A DNA stretch of 49,122 bases from Albidovulum sp. Lineage in GTDB: Bacteria; Pseudomonadota; Alphaproteobacteria; Rhodobacterales; Rhodobacteraceae. The translations under genes were made by a program, and so were the position numbers. Location: assembly GCA_028823855.1 (NCBI GenBank), contig JAPPFL010000061.1, positions 1-49,122 of the forward strand, written 5' to 3'. This document shows, piece by piece, positions 1 to 10,195 of the stretch (positions within the stretch are counted from its first letter, which is position 1; each line of letters opens with the position of its first letter). Under the pieces are notes generated by a model. The model did not search any database and was not told the origin of the DNA. It saw nothing but the letters and a program-made list of their open reading frames with translations.

Positions 1-1995
1 ACACGGAAACACCATATCTGGGGAGGCCATCCACATTCTAGGTCAAACTCTTAGCGGGAATTGCTGGAATTCAAGGCCATTCGTAGCGCAGCAATGACGC
101 CAATATGGCTGGCGGCGGGCACAAAGTCCTTGCGTCGGAGGCGCGAGTATCTTGAATGAGATATCTCCCGGTTTCCGTAATTAGAACTACTCGTTCAACG
201 CCAGAGATTTGCGCTTCAAGTTGACCGAGGAATTGGAACTCACAAAAAATGGGCTGGTGCACTATCCGTAGCCCAATTATTTTAATCCGACTGCGGGTGA
301 AGGCATCGTCTTCCCTAGGGATTCAGCAAGGATCCGGCTGACAATGTGACATCGAAGCGGTTTTCTGGAAGCAGTCCGAATGCTTGGAAAATATGATTTG
401 CAACGTCTTGCATGCGTCGTCCATGAGTGCGCAAGATCATGTAGGCCGACGGAATTAGAACGGTTTCCTCAAAGCTTGTTTCGATCTTCGAACGACTAAC
501 GGTTGCAAAGTCGGCACAAAATTCCCGGACCGGCCTGTATACCTCGTTACTTCTCTGATAGAAAAGATCGGGATGTGTTTCTGTAAGGGCGGCATGAAGT
601 CAAGTGCCGCCGCGCTACGCGCGGCCAACGGAATGGATATCCGGCGAACCGCTCGGTTCGATCGTCCATTACGTGACGATGCCGTCAACGCCTCAGGCGA
701 TAGGCATCTGACGGACCTGGGCGTTCCGAATCCTAACGACCTGCAACAGCGGATGCACGGCGGCAGGACCTCGGGCGAGTATTGGGAAGCGTCCGAGGTT
801 CTGAATTCGCTAACCGAAATGAGTTTGTCGGTCTGGCTGCCCCAGAGACACCCCGGACGAAGCCTGCGAGGCAATGAAAGATGGTCGGGAAGACCTGCCA
901 GAACGATCCGGACTCTCGAGCAGAGCGTGAACAGGCGGTTGGCAAGCCCGTCAACTTCGTTGATTGGAAAGAGGCTCAGTACTCCGCTGCGCGCCTCGAA
1001 GACATGCCCCAAAAAATTTGCAAGTTCTTCCTATACTTCATCGCCAGATGTCGTCGGAATTTTTTCCGAATGTAATCGGAATTTGCATCCTATCCGCGTT
1101 TTTGAAGCGCGTAGGGCACCCCAGAGGCAAAAACCGAAGTATCGCGGACCGTTAGCTTGAATTGAAATGACTCGGTTCACGGTAAAACGGCTGGGTGTCC
1201 AGCCAATCGTCCACCCCGGTCTCGCGCAGGCAATAGGCGCTAAAATCAATGGACCTTCCGCCATTCGCGCGCCGGGCGCGTTGCGGCTAGAAGCCTCCGG
1301 AATTCCAGCGCAGTTTTCAGGGCTCAATCTACCGGAGCGGTTTCGAAATAGCATTACGTCAGGCGATCTTCGTCCGCATGACGGTTCGCTGGAAGTCCAT
1401 GTCGATCGAGCCCGACAGCGGGTCGTCATCCATTGTCGCGGTTTGGAACGCGATTGCGCGCAGATCACCCGACGCGCGGTGTCAAAGAACGGCCTTGGTT
1501 TTATCTACCAGCAGCCAACCGGTGCGGGCTTCTATGCACGTGTTTTTGAAAGGCAAGGAGTTGGCTACGTCGCGGTGCTGGTGGCCTGGCTCTATCGCTC
1601 GCGTGACTCCGGCCTGTCGTTTCCGGGCAGGACAGGACTTGGTGATCCATCCGCGCGGCACGTTGCTTTCTTCCCGTACGAGGATTTACTGTTCCAGATT
1701 CTCAGCCGTTTCGGCAATGCGCCTGAACGACTTCTGATTTCTCGTGTTTTCGCAGCCGTGGATCGGGGGACTGGAGCCTGTCGGACCCCCTGGAACTCTT
1801 GCGTGCCGAGATGCCTTGGGAGGGTGCCGGGAAGCCGATCTTACTTTCGCGAGCGTGTCCGGCCGACGGACTGGTCAGTTAGTTGCGGGACCCGTTCGTA
1901 TTCATCGAAGACTACCGTCTCTGGCTGTCTTTCGCCCGTGCAAGCGAATCCAGTCTAAGGCTTGCGCGTCTTCATAGCGTGTAAATGGCGAAGAC
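1..1995. other. eroded region without an intact gene
   Basis: No intact gene is recognisable in these two kilobases. Long open frames exist on both strands (455-1012 minus against 573-1160 plus; 1167-1958 plus against 1031-1468 minus). They overlap in antisense, are rich in Arg, Ser and Pro, and resemble no family I know. The only stretch that reads like a protein is the minus-strand fragment listed at 315-598. Parts of 1380-1740 read on the minus strand also look faintly protein-like but are cut by stops. I infer decayed genes rather than active ones. Confidence 0.55.
315..598 (-). pseudogene. fragment of an unrecognised protein gene
   Basis: This minus-strand frame stays open for about 94 codons between a TGA near 600 and a TAG at 315-317. 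It has the composition of a real protein: mixed acidic, basic and hydrophobic residues, with motifs such as HPDLFYQRSNEVYRP and NHIFQAFGLLPENRFD. No start codon with a ribosome site is evident, and the upstream DNA does not continue it in one frame, so it is probably the surviving C-terminal part of a larger gene. The terminal TAG lies in CCCTAGGG and is followed by six more codons before TAA, so it may be premature. I could not assign a family. Confidence 0.4.
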
Positions 1996-3189
1996 GTGAA
2001 TTTGTCGGCCCTCAAATCCCGCGACTTCCGTCTGTACATTGCAGGCAATCTCTTTGCCTTGAACGCGATGTGGATGCTCCGGATAATCGTCGGCTGGCTA
2101 GCCTGGGACCTAACAGGGTCGGCGAGATTTGTCGGTCTAGTGGCATTTTCATACTTTCTGCCGACCATGTTTCTCGGCCCTTTTTTCGGCGTTTTGATCG
2201 ACAGGTCGGATGTGCGTCGCGCTGCGATCATTGTCCAATCACTGTACTTGACTGCCGCTCTGAGCCTGTGGATTGTCCAGTACTTGAAGGTTCTAGGTGC
2301 GCCGCATCTGCTGATATATTCCATTGCGACCGGCGTGATAATGTCGGCGCACAGCCCTGTTAGGATGTCTTTGGCGCCTAGATTGGTGATGTCCAACGGT
2401 ATTCCTTCAGCAATCAATTTCGCCTCAATCGCTTACAATATCTCCCGTATGACCGGTCCGGCTATCGGAGGCTGGGCGATAGTGCAAATCGGCACCGGGC
2501 CGGCGACATTTGTTACCGCGCTCTGCTATTTTCCAATTCTTTTGGCACTATCGGTTTTGCGCATTCGCCAAACGGGCGCAAAGCACCCGACGCCTGATTT
2601 TTTAAGCGATCTAGCCGACGGCGCGCGATTCGCTTTTGGGAATGCGAGCATCCGCGCCGCGCTTGCGCTTTCGGCAGTCGCATCGGTTTTCATATTGGGA
2701 TCGCTCGAAATCCTGCCTGTAATTGCGGATGGCGTGTTTGCCAAGGGGGCGGCAGGCCTTGGTCTTTTGACTTCATCGGCGGGGCTTGGCGCGATAGCTG
2801 CCGGCGTCGGGCTAGCATTGCTGCCGCCGGCTTTCGGGAGCAATCGCCTTCAGTTGGCGGTAGCCACTGGTATGTTCGGCGTGGCCTGCATAGCGGGCCT
2901 CGGACTCAACGCGTCCTGGCCCATTGCAGTCATTTTGGTCGCGGCCATGTCGGCGGCGGCCAGCGCCTCGGGAATAATCTGCCAGTCAGTGATCCAAATT
3001 CAGGTCGGCGATAGGATGCGCGGCCGCGTGATGAGCATGTGGGCCAGCGTTGCGATCGGCAGCACCGCGATAGGCGCCGCCGTTCTTGGGTCTGCGGCGG
3101 AATTTCTGGGAATAGGCGTGACACTGACTCTCAGCGCTGTCGCCGCGGGCTTGCTACTTGCCGCCGCAAGGTTCGTTCGTCGCAACTGA
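1996..3189 (+). CDS. MFS transporter, EntS-like / MFS_3 family
   Basis: Predicted inner-membrane major facilitator of 397 residues with about twelve hydrophobic segments. The N-terminus (SRDFRLYIAGN, then GWLAWDLTGSA) and the loop GVLIDRSDVRR after the second segment match the MFS_3 / enterobactin-exporter-like group, whose members are usually 400-420 residues and act as exporters. The substrate cannot be read from sequence. GTG at 1996 is taken as the start because the family motif begins right after it; the ribosome site is weak. The gene stands alone between the eroded left end and an empty 700-base gap, so context adds nothing about function. Confidence 0.82.
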   Translation: MNLSALKSRDFRLYIAGNLFALNAMWMLRIIVGWLAWDLTGSARFVGLVAFSYFLPTMFLGPFFGVLIDRSDVRRAAIIVQSLYLTAALSLWIVQYLKVLGAPHLLIYSIATGVIMSAHSPVRMSLAPRLVMSNGIPSAINFASIAYNISRMTGPAIGGWAIVQIGTGPATFVTALCYFPILLALSVLRIRQTGAKHPTPDFLSDLADGARFAFGNASIRAALALSAVASVFILGSLEILPVIADGVFAKGAAGLGLLTSSAGLGAIAAGVGLALLPPAFGSNRLQLAVATGMFGVACIAGLGLNASWPIAVILVAAMSAAASASGIICQSVIQIQVGDRMRGRVMSMWASVAIGSTAIGAAVLGSAAEFLGIGVTLTLSAVAAGLLLAAARFVRRN

Positions 3190-3905
3190 AGGATTCAGCC
3201 GTCAATGGGAATTGCCGATCTTGACCGACGCGAGCGAGGACCGAAATGACTCGATAGGCGTGCCGGGCAGATCCCCGACCGAGTTAGTAGTGTCCGACCA
3301 CGGCAACCGGCCATCGGCCGGTGCCCGTCGCCCGCGGCAGACCTATCGGTTCGTCGTCATGACAAAACAGTGGAACACGGTGCGCAAACGCACGCCGGGA
3401 GGCAGCAGGGGGCCGTGGCAACCCTTTGCCCTTTTATGACGCCATTCAAGAAAGGAATGGAATCCAGTTATCCGCTGTTGTTTTAGGGGCGGAGCATGTG
3501 CTTCCTTTCAGGCGCAGTCCTCGGACATTAGGTCGGAGCCGATGGAGAAACAGCGAAATCAAACTCTGGAGCGATGTGCGACGGGTTGACAGGTTGCGGT
3601 CCTCCATTTGCTATTTGGCCTAACTTATTCCTTCCGCTACTTTGGAAGGACACTCTGCGAACCGAATCGAAAAAAATATTCTGCCCAAGGTTCCAACGCG
3701 AAAAATTTTCGCGGCGGATTTGGAACAGAGCGTCGGCTTGGCGCAAACTGGGCCGAAGACCTAGCTAGCGCATTGGTCTAGGCAAATTCGAAACTCATGT
3801 CCGGCCCAAATCGGCGGTCGGTGTGGATGGCCGCCCATTGACTTCCAACTTCCAAAAAATCATTTTGCGCGCGTATTGAACACCGAATAACGCGAGGGTC
3901 GAGAA
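3190..3905. other. intergenic region, no gene seen
   Basis: I see no protein-like frame or RNA gene here. A short inverted repeat (ACCGGCC / GGCCGGT, 3306-3322, three-base loop) lies about 115 bases after the MFS stop and could form a small hairpin, but no T-run follows it. The last bases (GAGGG at 3894-3898) are the likely ribosome site of the next gene. Confidence 0.5.
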
Positions 3906-6317
3906 TTGGAGTCAAGTTACAAGGCTGTCGTCATCGGCGGAGGCGTGGTGGGCGCATCGGTCCTATATCATTTGGCCAAATTCGGTTGGAAGGACATTTG
4001 CCTGTTGGAGCGCTCGGTTCTGACGGCCGGATCGTCCTGGCACGCCGCCGGCGGAATCCATGCGCTGAACGCGGACCCCAACATGGCTGCACTGCAAGCC
4101 TACACGATTGACTTGCTGTCGGAAATTCAAACGGAATCCGGGCTGGATATCGGGCTGCACATGACGGGCGGCATAACGGTCGCGTCCACTCCCGAACGCT
4201 GGGAATGGTTGAAATCAACCTATCGGATATTTCAGACGATAGGCATTGAGGATTGCCATTTGATGGATCCCGGCGAGATTGTCGAACGCTGTCCAATCAT
4301 TGACGTCGCAGGCGTTTTCGGCGGCCTTTGGGCGGACAGGGAAGGCTACATCGACACAACGGGAACGGTCCATGCTTATGCCGCAGCGGCAAAGGCAAGA
4401 GGCGCGGCTGTCGTCGAGCACAACAGGGTGCTCGACTTGTCGAGCCGCTCCGACGGAACCTGGGACATCGCGACGGAAAAAGGCGATATTCGCGCCGAGC
4501 ATGTCGTCAATGCCGCCGGACTTTGGGCCAAGCAGGTCGGCAGAATGGCTGGACTGGAACTGCCGCTCGCTCCGCTGGAGCACCACTATTTTGTTACGGA
4601 GTCGATTCCGGAGGTCGCTGCATTGGATTTCGAAGTTCCGATGACGGTCGACCTGGAAGGCTATACGTACATGCGACAGGATCAGTCCGGCGTTCTGATT
4701 GGAATCTACGAACGCAACCCGAAGCATTGGAATGTCGACGGAGCTCCCTAGGATTACGGGTTTGAATTGATTCAGGAGGATATCGACCGGATCTCCGACG
4801 AATTGGAAATGGCCTACAAACGATATCCGGTGCTCGAAAGCGTGGGAGTCAAGACCTGGGTGAACGGCGCGTTTACCTTTTCGCCGGACGGAAATCCGCT
4901 TGTCGGTCCCGTTAGAGGACTGCCGAATTATTGGCTCGCCTGCGGTGTCATGGCGGGTTTCCTGCAGGGTGGCGGCGTTGGCAAGACGTTGGCAGAATGG
5001 ATGATCAGCGGCGAAACCGAAGCCGACGCCTGGCCCATGGACAATGCCCGATATGGCTCTTTTACTTCCAATACGGAGTATATTCGACAGACAACCGGCC
5101 AGTTTTACGCCCGTCGGTTCGTTATGACCTATCCGAACGAACAGCTTTGGGCCGGGCGTCCGTTAAAGACCGCGCCCGCTTACACGAAAATGAACGAAAA
5201 CGGCGCCTTGTGGGGCGAGAGTTGGGGGCTTGAAATTCCTTTGCTGTTCGCGCCGAAATCCTTCAAGGAAAACCCGACGTTGAAACGTTCTAACGCCTTC
5301 GAACTGGTCGGGCGGGAGTGCAAGGCCGCAAGGGAGACGGCGGCGATTTTAGACATAACCGGGTTTTCCCGATTCCGCGTATCGGGAGAGAGTGCTCGGA
5401 GCTGGCTCGACAGGTTGCTCGCAGGAAGGCTGCCGGCGGAAAACCGGGTTCGGCTGTGTCCGATGCTGGCGCCTAGCGGGAGGCTGCGAGGCGATCTCAC
5501 GGTGCTCAACTGGGGCGACGGAACATTTTGGATCATGGGCAGCTACTACTTGCGCGCTTGGCATAAGCGTTGGTTCGAGGATCATCTTGAAAACGGCGTG
5601 GAAGTCGCCGACATTTCCGACGCCATCGCTGGTTTTTCCGTGTCGGGTCCTAAATCTCGAGAAATCTTGGCATCCTTGGCGCGCGACGACATTTCGAACG
5701 ATGCCATGCCGTTTATGAGTGCGAAGTACATGGATATCGGGTTGGTACGCGCAAGCGTAGCGCGACTAAGCGTTACAGGAGAACTGGGTTACGAAATCAA
5801 TTGCGAAGCGTCGCATCATCAGCAGCTGTACGACATGCTCCTCGATGCGGGTCGCCGATACGAGGCGGCTGAAATCGGCTACTATGCGCTGAATTCCTTG
5901 AGACTGGAAAAGAGCTTCGGGATTTGGAATGCCGAATTCATGCAAGCCTACACGCCTGGAATGACTGGCCTGGACCGCTGGATCGACTGGCGCAAGAAAG
6001 GATTCATAGGCCGTGAATCCGCGCTAGGGGAAGAGCGTACCGGATCTTCGGAAACGCTCGTGACTCTTGAAATCGACGCGGTCGACGCGGATGCGTCTGG
6101 ATACGAACCGGTCTGGCATCAGGGCAAAAGGGTCGGCTTCGTAACTTCGGGAGGCTACGGGCATACCGTGGGCAAGAGCCTGGCGATGTCGTTTGTTCCC
6201 GCAAGCCTGGCTAAAGTTGGCGCTGAATTCGCGTGCCATATCGTCGGGGAAGAACGAGGAGCGCGGATAATCGCGAATTCGCCCTATGATCCGAAAGGCG
6301 TGCGAATGAGGGCATGA
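3906..6317 (+). pseudogene. dimethylglycine/sarcosine dehydrogenase-type gene with in-frame TAG
   Basis: The frame from TTG 3906 to TGA 6317 encodes one protein of about 803 residues, the usual size of FAD-dependent dimethylglycine/sarcosine dehydrogenases, which demethylate N-methyl glycines and pass the one-carbon unit to folate. Residues 11-16 (GGGVVG) are the dinucleotide-binding loop, and His46 in SSWHAAGG matches the covalent-FAD histidine region. The second half, from about residue 430, is a GcvT/aminomethyltransferase-like folate domain. Codon 282 (4749-4751) is TAG, inside a stretch reading NVDGAP-stop-DYGFEL, where relatives have Trp. The rest is intact and in frame, so the lesion looks recent, or is a sequencing error or readthrough site. 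GAGGG at 3894-3898 supports the TTG start. Confidence 0.85.
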
Positions 6318-6503
6318 AGGAGATTCGCCTCTAGGCAAGCGAATTAATCGAATCCAGATTCTTTGCCGAGAATTCGGAAATGCCTATTGCCGAAGCTTAA
6401 GCTCCAGTGGATAATTCCTACCGATTTTCCCCTTATTTATGCGTCGATGATGAAAATTGGATCGAAGAAGAATCGATCAAATCACTGCGAAGAAGGATAT
6501 GAG

Positions 6504-7640
6504 ATGACGGTAAGGAATTGGAGCTGCTTCGCCTTCCCATTTGCGTTCTTTTTGATGCTGACCGCCATCGCTCCTTTATTTTCGCATGCGGCGGAGAGGC
6601 ATGCGACAACCGGTAGAATAGAAATCGAAAAAGTCGCCGGCGGGCTCGACGTGCCCTGGGGCCTCGCTTTTTTGCCAAACGGCGGATTTCTCGTAACTCT
6701 GCGCGAGGGACAACTCATCCACTTTGATGCAAGGGGACGGAGACAGAGCGTTGACGGCGTTCCCGATGTCTACGCAAAAGGGCAGGGCGGGTTGCTTGAT
6801 GTCGCCGTTGCAAGAGACTTCAACCTTTCGCGAGAAATATTCCTGACATATTCGAAGCCCGGAAGTTGGGGAAGCGCAGGAACGGTATTCGCCATCGCTA
6901 CATTGTCGGAGGATGCTTCTCGATTGGAGTCCTTGCGTACCGTCTTTGAAATGGATCCTCCCGGAAGAGGGGGGCGGCATTTCGGATCAAGAATTGCGGA
7001 GTCGCATGCCGGAGAAATCTTTATTTCCTTGGGCGAGCGCGGCGACAGGCCCGAAGCCCAGAATTTGGATTCTCATCACGGCGCAGTTGTCAGGCTCCGC
7101 AGAGACGGGTCGGTTCCCGACGATAACCCGTTTGCGGCGCGATCGGGGGCAAAGCCGGAAATTTGGAGCTATGGCCACCGCAATCCGCAGGGAGCCGACT
7201 TCGATGCGGAAGGCAACCTATGGGTGGTCGAGCACGGGGCGAGGGGCGGCGACGAAATTAACCGTATTGGTAAAGGACAAAATTTCGGCTGGCCGGTCAT
7301 CTCCTACGGGCGGCACTATTCAGGCGCCAAGATCGGTATCGGGACGGCAAAAGAGGGCATGGAGCAGCCAGAATTCTACTGGGATCCTTCCATCGCGCCT
7401 AGCGGCATGGCGATCTATTCCGGGAAGCTATGGCCGGATTGGACCGGCCACTTCTTCGTAGGATCGCTTAAATTCGATATGATTTCCCGCCTGGATCCGG
7501 ATGGCGGATTGACGGAAGCTGAGCGGCTGGAATACCCGGAAACCGAACGCGTTCGCGATGTAGTCGAAGCGCCGGACGGGTCGATCTGGTTTCTTTCGGA
7601 AGGCAAGAGCGCGATATACCGGATCTCGCCGGCGCATTAG
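6504..7640 (+). CDS. PQQ-dependent aldose sugar dehydrogenase (YliI/Asd-like)
   Basis: Predicted periplasmic beta-propeller quinoprotein of 378 residues that oxidises aldose sugars with PQQ. Residues 1 to about 27 form a signal peptide (basic start, hydrophobic FAFFLMLTAIAPLFS core, Ala-x-Ala-like end). The mature part has hallmarks of the glucose/sorbosone dehydrogenase family: VPWGLAFLPNG near the start, then YGHRNPQG and WVVEHGARGGDEIN in the middle. ATG 6504 is chosen because AGAAGGA lies just upstream at 6491 and it places the signal peptide at the N-terminus; the frame is open further upstream to 6363. It converges on the sugar ABC transporter operon, which fits a role in carbohydrate use. 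No PQQ synthesis genes are in the window. Confidence 0.86.
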   Translation: MTVRNWSCFAFPFAFFLMLTAIAPLFSHAAERHATTGRIEIEKVAGGLDVPWGLAFLPNGGFLVTLREGQLIHFDARGRRQSVDGVPDVYAKGQGGLLDVAVARDFNLSREIFLTYSKPGSWGSAGTVFAIATLSEDASRLESLRTVFEMDPPGRGGRHFGSRIAESHAGEIFISLGERGDRPEAQNLDSHHGAVVRLRRDGSVPDDNPFAARSGAKPEIWSYGHRNPQGADFDAEGNLWVVEHGARGGDEINRIGKGQNFGWPVISYGRHYSGAKIGIGTAKEGMEQPEFYWDPSIAPSGMAIYSGKLWPDWTGHFFVGSLKFDMISRLDPDGGLTEAERLEYPETERVRDVVEAPDGSIWFLSEGKSAIYRISPAH

Positions 7641-7723
7641 ATTTAATCGCGTGACGGGCAGCCCAACGGACTGCATATTCCGCACGGGATATTTACAGGA
7701 AGATTTTTCGGCCGCGACGGAAA

Positions 7724-8674
7724 TCATTTGACGACGGAAACTTTCGTTCGGTCGATCGTCATTGCCACGGCAATCACGAGAACGAGGCCGAACACGATCT
7801 GCTGAGCCAGTACAGTGATGCCTACGAAAGTCATGCCGATACGAACTACGGCTATGATCAGGGCGCCGACAAACGTTTTCCAAATGCTCCCGACGCCGCC
7901 TGTGATCGCAGTTCCGCCGACAATGATGCAGGCGATCGCGGGCAGCAGGAATTCGCTGGCAAGGGTCGGCGAACCTGAACCGAGCCTTGCAGCCATCACT
8001 ATCCCCGCCAGACCGGCCATAAGCCCGGAAATCACAAATGCGAAAAACTTTATTCGGTTTACGTTAATTCCCGAGGCGACGACAGCTCGTTCCTGCGAGC
8101 CGACGGCTCGCACCAGGCGGCCGAATCTAGTGAGTGACAGGATCGCGCTTAACGTTGCCAATACCACAAGGCCGACGACGACTTCATGGTCTATGCCAAC
8201 CGATGTACCGGTGGCCCAATTCAGCCAAGTCGATTTGTCTTCGTCGGAGATGTAGATCGATCGCTCGTTGGAGGCCCAAAACGCGACCGAAGTCATGATT
8301 CCGCCGATCGCTAGCGTTGCGACAAAGGACGGAATTCGAAAATAGTTGACTACAAGCCCGCTGAGAACCCCGGCCGTCGCGCCGCCGGCGAGAGCAATGA
8401 GGAGAGCGGTTCCGCCAAACATTGGGAGCAATGCCGCGAGAATGCAGCTTGTCATCGAAGCAATCGCTTGGATCGACAAGTCTATGCTGCCAAGCATGAT
8501 GACGAACGTTGCTCCTGACGCCATCAAAAAAAGCGTCATCGTGTCTGCGGTTACGGTTACAAGATTGGCAGGCTTCAAGAACCCCGGTTCGAAAGCCGCG
8601 ATGCCGAGCACAAGCGCGAGCAATGTGAAGATCGGCACCAGGTTGCGCAGCAGTTCCTTTTGCTTCTCGGTCAT
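7724..8674 (-). CDS. sugar ABC transporter permease (RbsC family), second
   Basis: Inner-membrane permease of 316 residues with many hydrophobic segments and the RbsC-family signature stretches GSIDLSIQAI near the N-terminus and ACIIVGGTAITGGVGS near the C-terminus. It belongs to the CUT2 (ribose/xylose/rhamnose type) class of sugar importers. It is the last gene of a minus-strand operon and starts three bases after the stop of the ATPase gene, so translation is probably coupled. It is a paralogue of the permease at 10196-11146; the two likely form a heterodimeric channel. The sugar cannot be predicted from sequence. Confidence 0.9.
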   Translation of the reverse strand: MTEKQKELLRNLVPIFTLLALVLGIAAFEPGFLKPANLVTVTADTMTLFLMASGATFVIMLGSIDLSIQAIASMTSCILAALLPMFGGTALLIALAGGATAGVLSGLVVNYFRIPSFVATLAIGGIMTSVAFWASNERSIYISDEDKSTWLNWATGTSVGIDHEVVVGLVVLATLSAILSLTRFGRLVRAVGSQERAVVASGINVNRIKFFAFVISGLMAGLAGIVMAARLGSGSPTLASEFLLPAIACIIVGGTAITGGVGSIWKTFVGALIIAVVRIGMTFVGITVLAQQIVFGLVLVIAVAMTIDRTKVSVVK

Positions 8675-8677
8675 AAT

Positions 8678-10189
8678 TTAAACCATCTTGGAAATCAGTT
8701 CGATCTGATCAGGTTTCGCGCCGACAGGTGCTTGGAATTTCGCGCTCACTTCGCCATCCTTAAGCACGAGAATCGAGTTGGAAAGGCCGATGACTTCCTC
8801 GAGCGTGTCTCCCAGAAGAATTATGGCGACTCCCTGATCGGCCATTTCGCGGATCAATTCGTAAACGTCTTCCTTGGCTCCGACATCGATACCGCGCGTC
8901 GGATGGTCCAGCACTGCGACTTTTGATCCGAATATTTGCCACTTTGATAGAACGACCTTCTGCTGGTTTCCGCCGGAAAGGCTCTGCATGGGGGTCTTCG
9001 TGGACGGTGTGCGTATCCGCAACCGATCGATCCAGCGCTGGCATTCGGTTCGCTCCTGCTCGAATTTGATAAATCCGAACCTGGAAAATCGATCGCCGGC
9101 CGCGAGAGTCATGTTTTCTGACACGCTAAGTCCTGTGACAATACCTTCCGATTTTCGTTCGCTAGGAACGAACCCGAACCCCGCTAGGACGGCTTGGTGC
9201 GGCTGGTTCAGCCTAACAGGCTTGCCATCGACCAGAATCTCGCCGTTACTCGGAGGTAGCAGGCCTCCCAGACAGCGAGCGAAGGACTCACGTCCCGAGC
9301 CCACGACGCCGGCTATCCCAAGGATTTGGCCTTCCGCAAGGTCGAATGAGAGATTCCGGAATTCGCCTTCAATCGTGAGATTGCGAACCGACAGCACAGA
9401 TTCGCCAAATAATTCGCGCTGCTTGTTTTCGCGGTAGTACTCGTGATCGAGCTGACGTCCGACCATGTGCTCGTGTAGGCCCGTAATGGTGGCCTCGGTC
9501 GACGCTGTTTCATGGACGACGGCGCCGTCCCGAAGAACATATACCCGGTCGGAAACTTGGAGGACTTCGTCCAGCCTGTGCGAAATAAAGATGATCGAAG
9601 CCTTGGCTTTCAGTTCCTTGATAATCTCGAAGAGTAGATCGATTTCCTGACGCTCCAACACCGAGGTTGGCTCGTCGAGCAGAATGACGATGTCGCTGTC
9701 TATTCTCCCGTCAAGCGAAAGCGCCTTGGCAATTTCCACCATTTGCCGAGCCGCGAAGTCCAGACTAGCGCATTTCGTGGCGGGGTTGCAATCGAGATGG
9801 ACCTTCGCCAATTCTACTTCCGCGGCGGCGTTCATCGCGCGTTTGTCGATCACTCCAAAACGCAGGAATTCCTGCTCCCTTCCCAGGAAGATGTTCTCGG
9901 CCACCGTCAACGTGGGAATGATCGACTGCTCCTGAAAAACCATTGTCAGGCCGTGATTGAAGGCATCGCGCGGCGATCGAAAGGAAGCCGGGCTTCCGTC
10001 GAATAACATTGAGCCCGAGTCGATCCGGTGAATTCCTGCGAGTATTTTGACAAGAGTGGATTTTCCGGCGCCGTTTTCGCCGATCAGCCCGACCACCTCA
10101 CGGCGGTCAACGTGCAGGTCGACGCTGTCGAGGGCCCGGACTCCGGGGAACTCCTTTGTTACCTTCCTGAGCTCGAGGAGAGGCTGCAT
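8678..10189 (-). CDS. sugar ABC transporter ATP-binding protein (RbsA family)
   Basis: Cytoplasmic ATPase of 503 residues with two tandem nucleotide-binding domains, typical of CUT2 importers. The first domain has a normal Walker A (GENGAGKST) and Walker B (VILLDEPTSVL). The second has the usual degenerate P-loop (GVVGSGRES) and a clear signature motif (LSGGNQQKVVLSKW), followed by AVLDHPTRGIDVG. This asymmetry is normal for RbsA/XylG-type proteins. It lies six bases after the first permease gene and just before the second, in one operon with the binding protein. Confidence 0.93.
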   Translation of the reverse strand: MQPLLELRKVTKEFPGVRALDSVDLHVDRREVVGLIGENGAGKSTLVKILAGIHRIDSGSMLFDGSPASFRSPRDAFNHGLTMVFQEQSIIPTLTVAENIFLGREQEFLRFGVIDKRAMNAAAEVELAKVHLDCNPATKCASLDFAARQMVEIAKALSLDGRIDSDIVILLDEPTSVLERQEIDLLFEIIKELKAKASIIFISHRLDEVLQVSDRVYVLRDGAVVHETASTEATITGLHEHMVGRQLDHEYYRENKQRELFGESVLSVRNLTIEGEFRNLSFDLAEGQILGIAGVVGSGRESFARCLGGLLPPSNGEILVDGKPVRLNQPHQAVLAGFGFVPSERKSEGIVTGLSVSENMTLAAGDRFSRFGFIKFEQERTECQRWIDRLRIRTPSTKTPMQSLSGGNQQKVVLSKWQIFGSKVAVLDHPTRGIDVGAKEDVYELIREMADQGVAIILLGDTLEEVIGLSNSILVLKDGEVSAKFQAPVGAKPDQIELISKMV

Positions 10190-10195
10190 AACGGA

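Noticed and set aside
455-1160. Long antisense open frames (455-1012 minus, 573-1160 plus)
   Set aside because: They overlap each other, have biased composition rich in Arg, Ser and Pro, and match no family; likely chance frames in decayed DNA.
1167-1958. 263-codon plus-strand open frame
   Set aside because: Composition and lack of any motif argue against coding; the minus strand looks equally or more protein-like in places but is interrupted by stops.
4749-4751. TAG as pyrrolysine or a reassigned sense codon
   Set aside because: TAG ends many intact genes here (for example cysI, rpsI, ligA, olsA), no pyrrolysine genes are seen, and the affected family is not known to use pyrrolysine. Nonsense mutation explains it more simply.
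4767-6317. Separate 516-residue gene starting at TTG 4767
   Set aside because: It is in the same frame as the upstream piece, starts inside the FAD domain and has no independent ribosome site; it is the second part of one interrupted gene.
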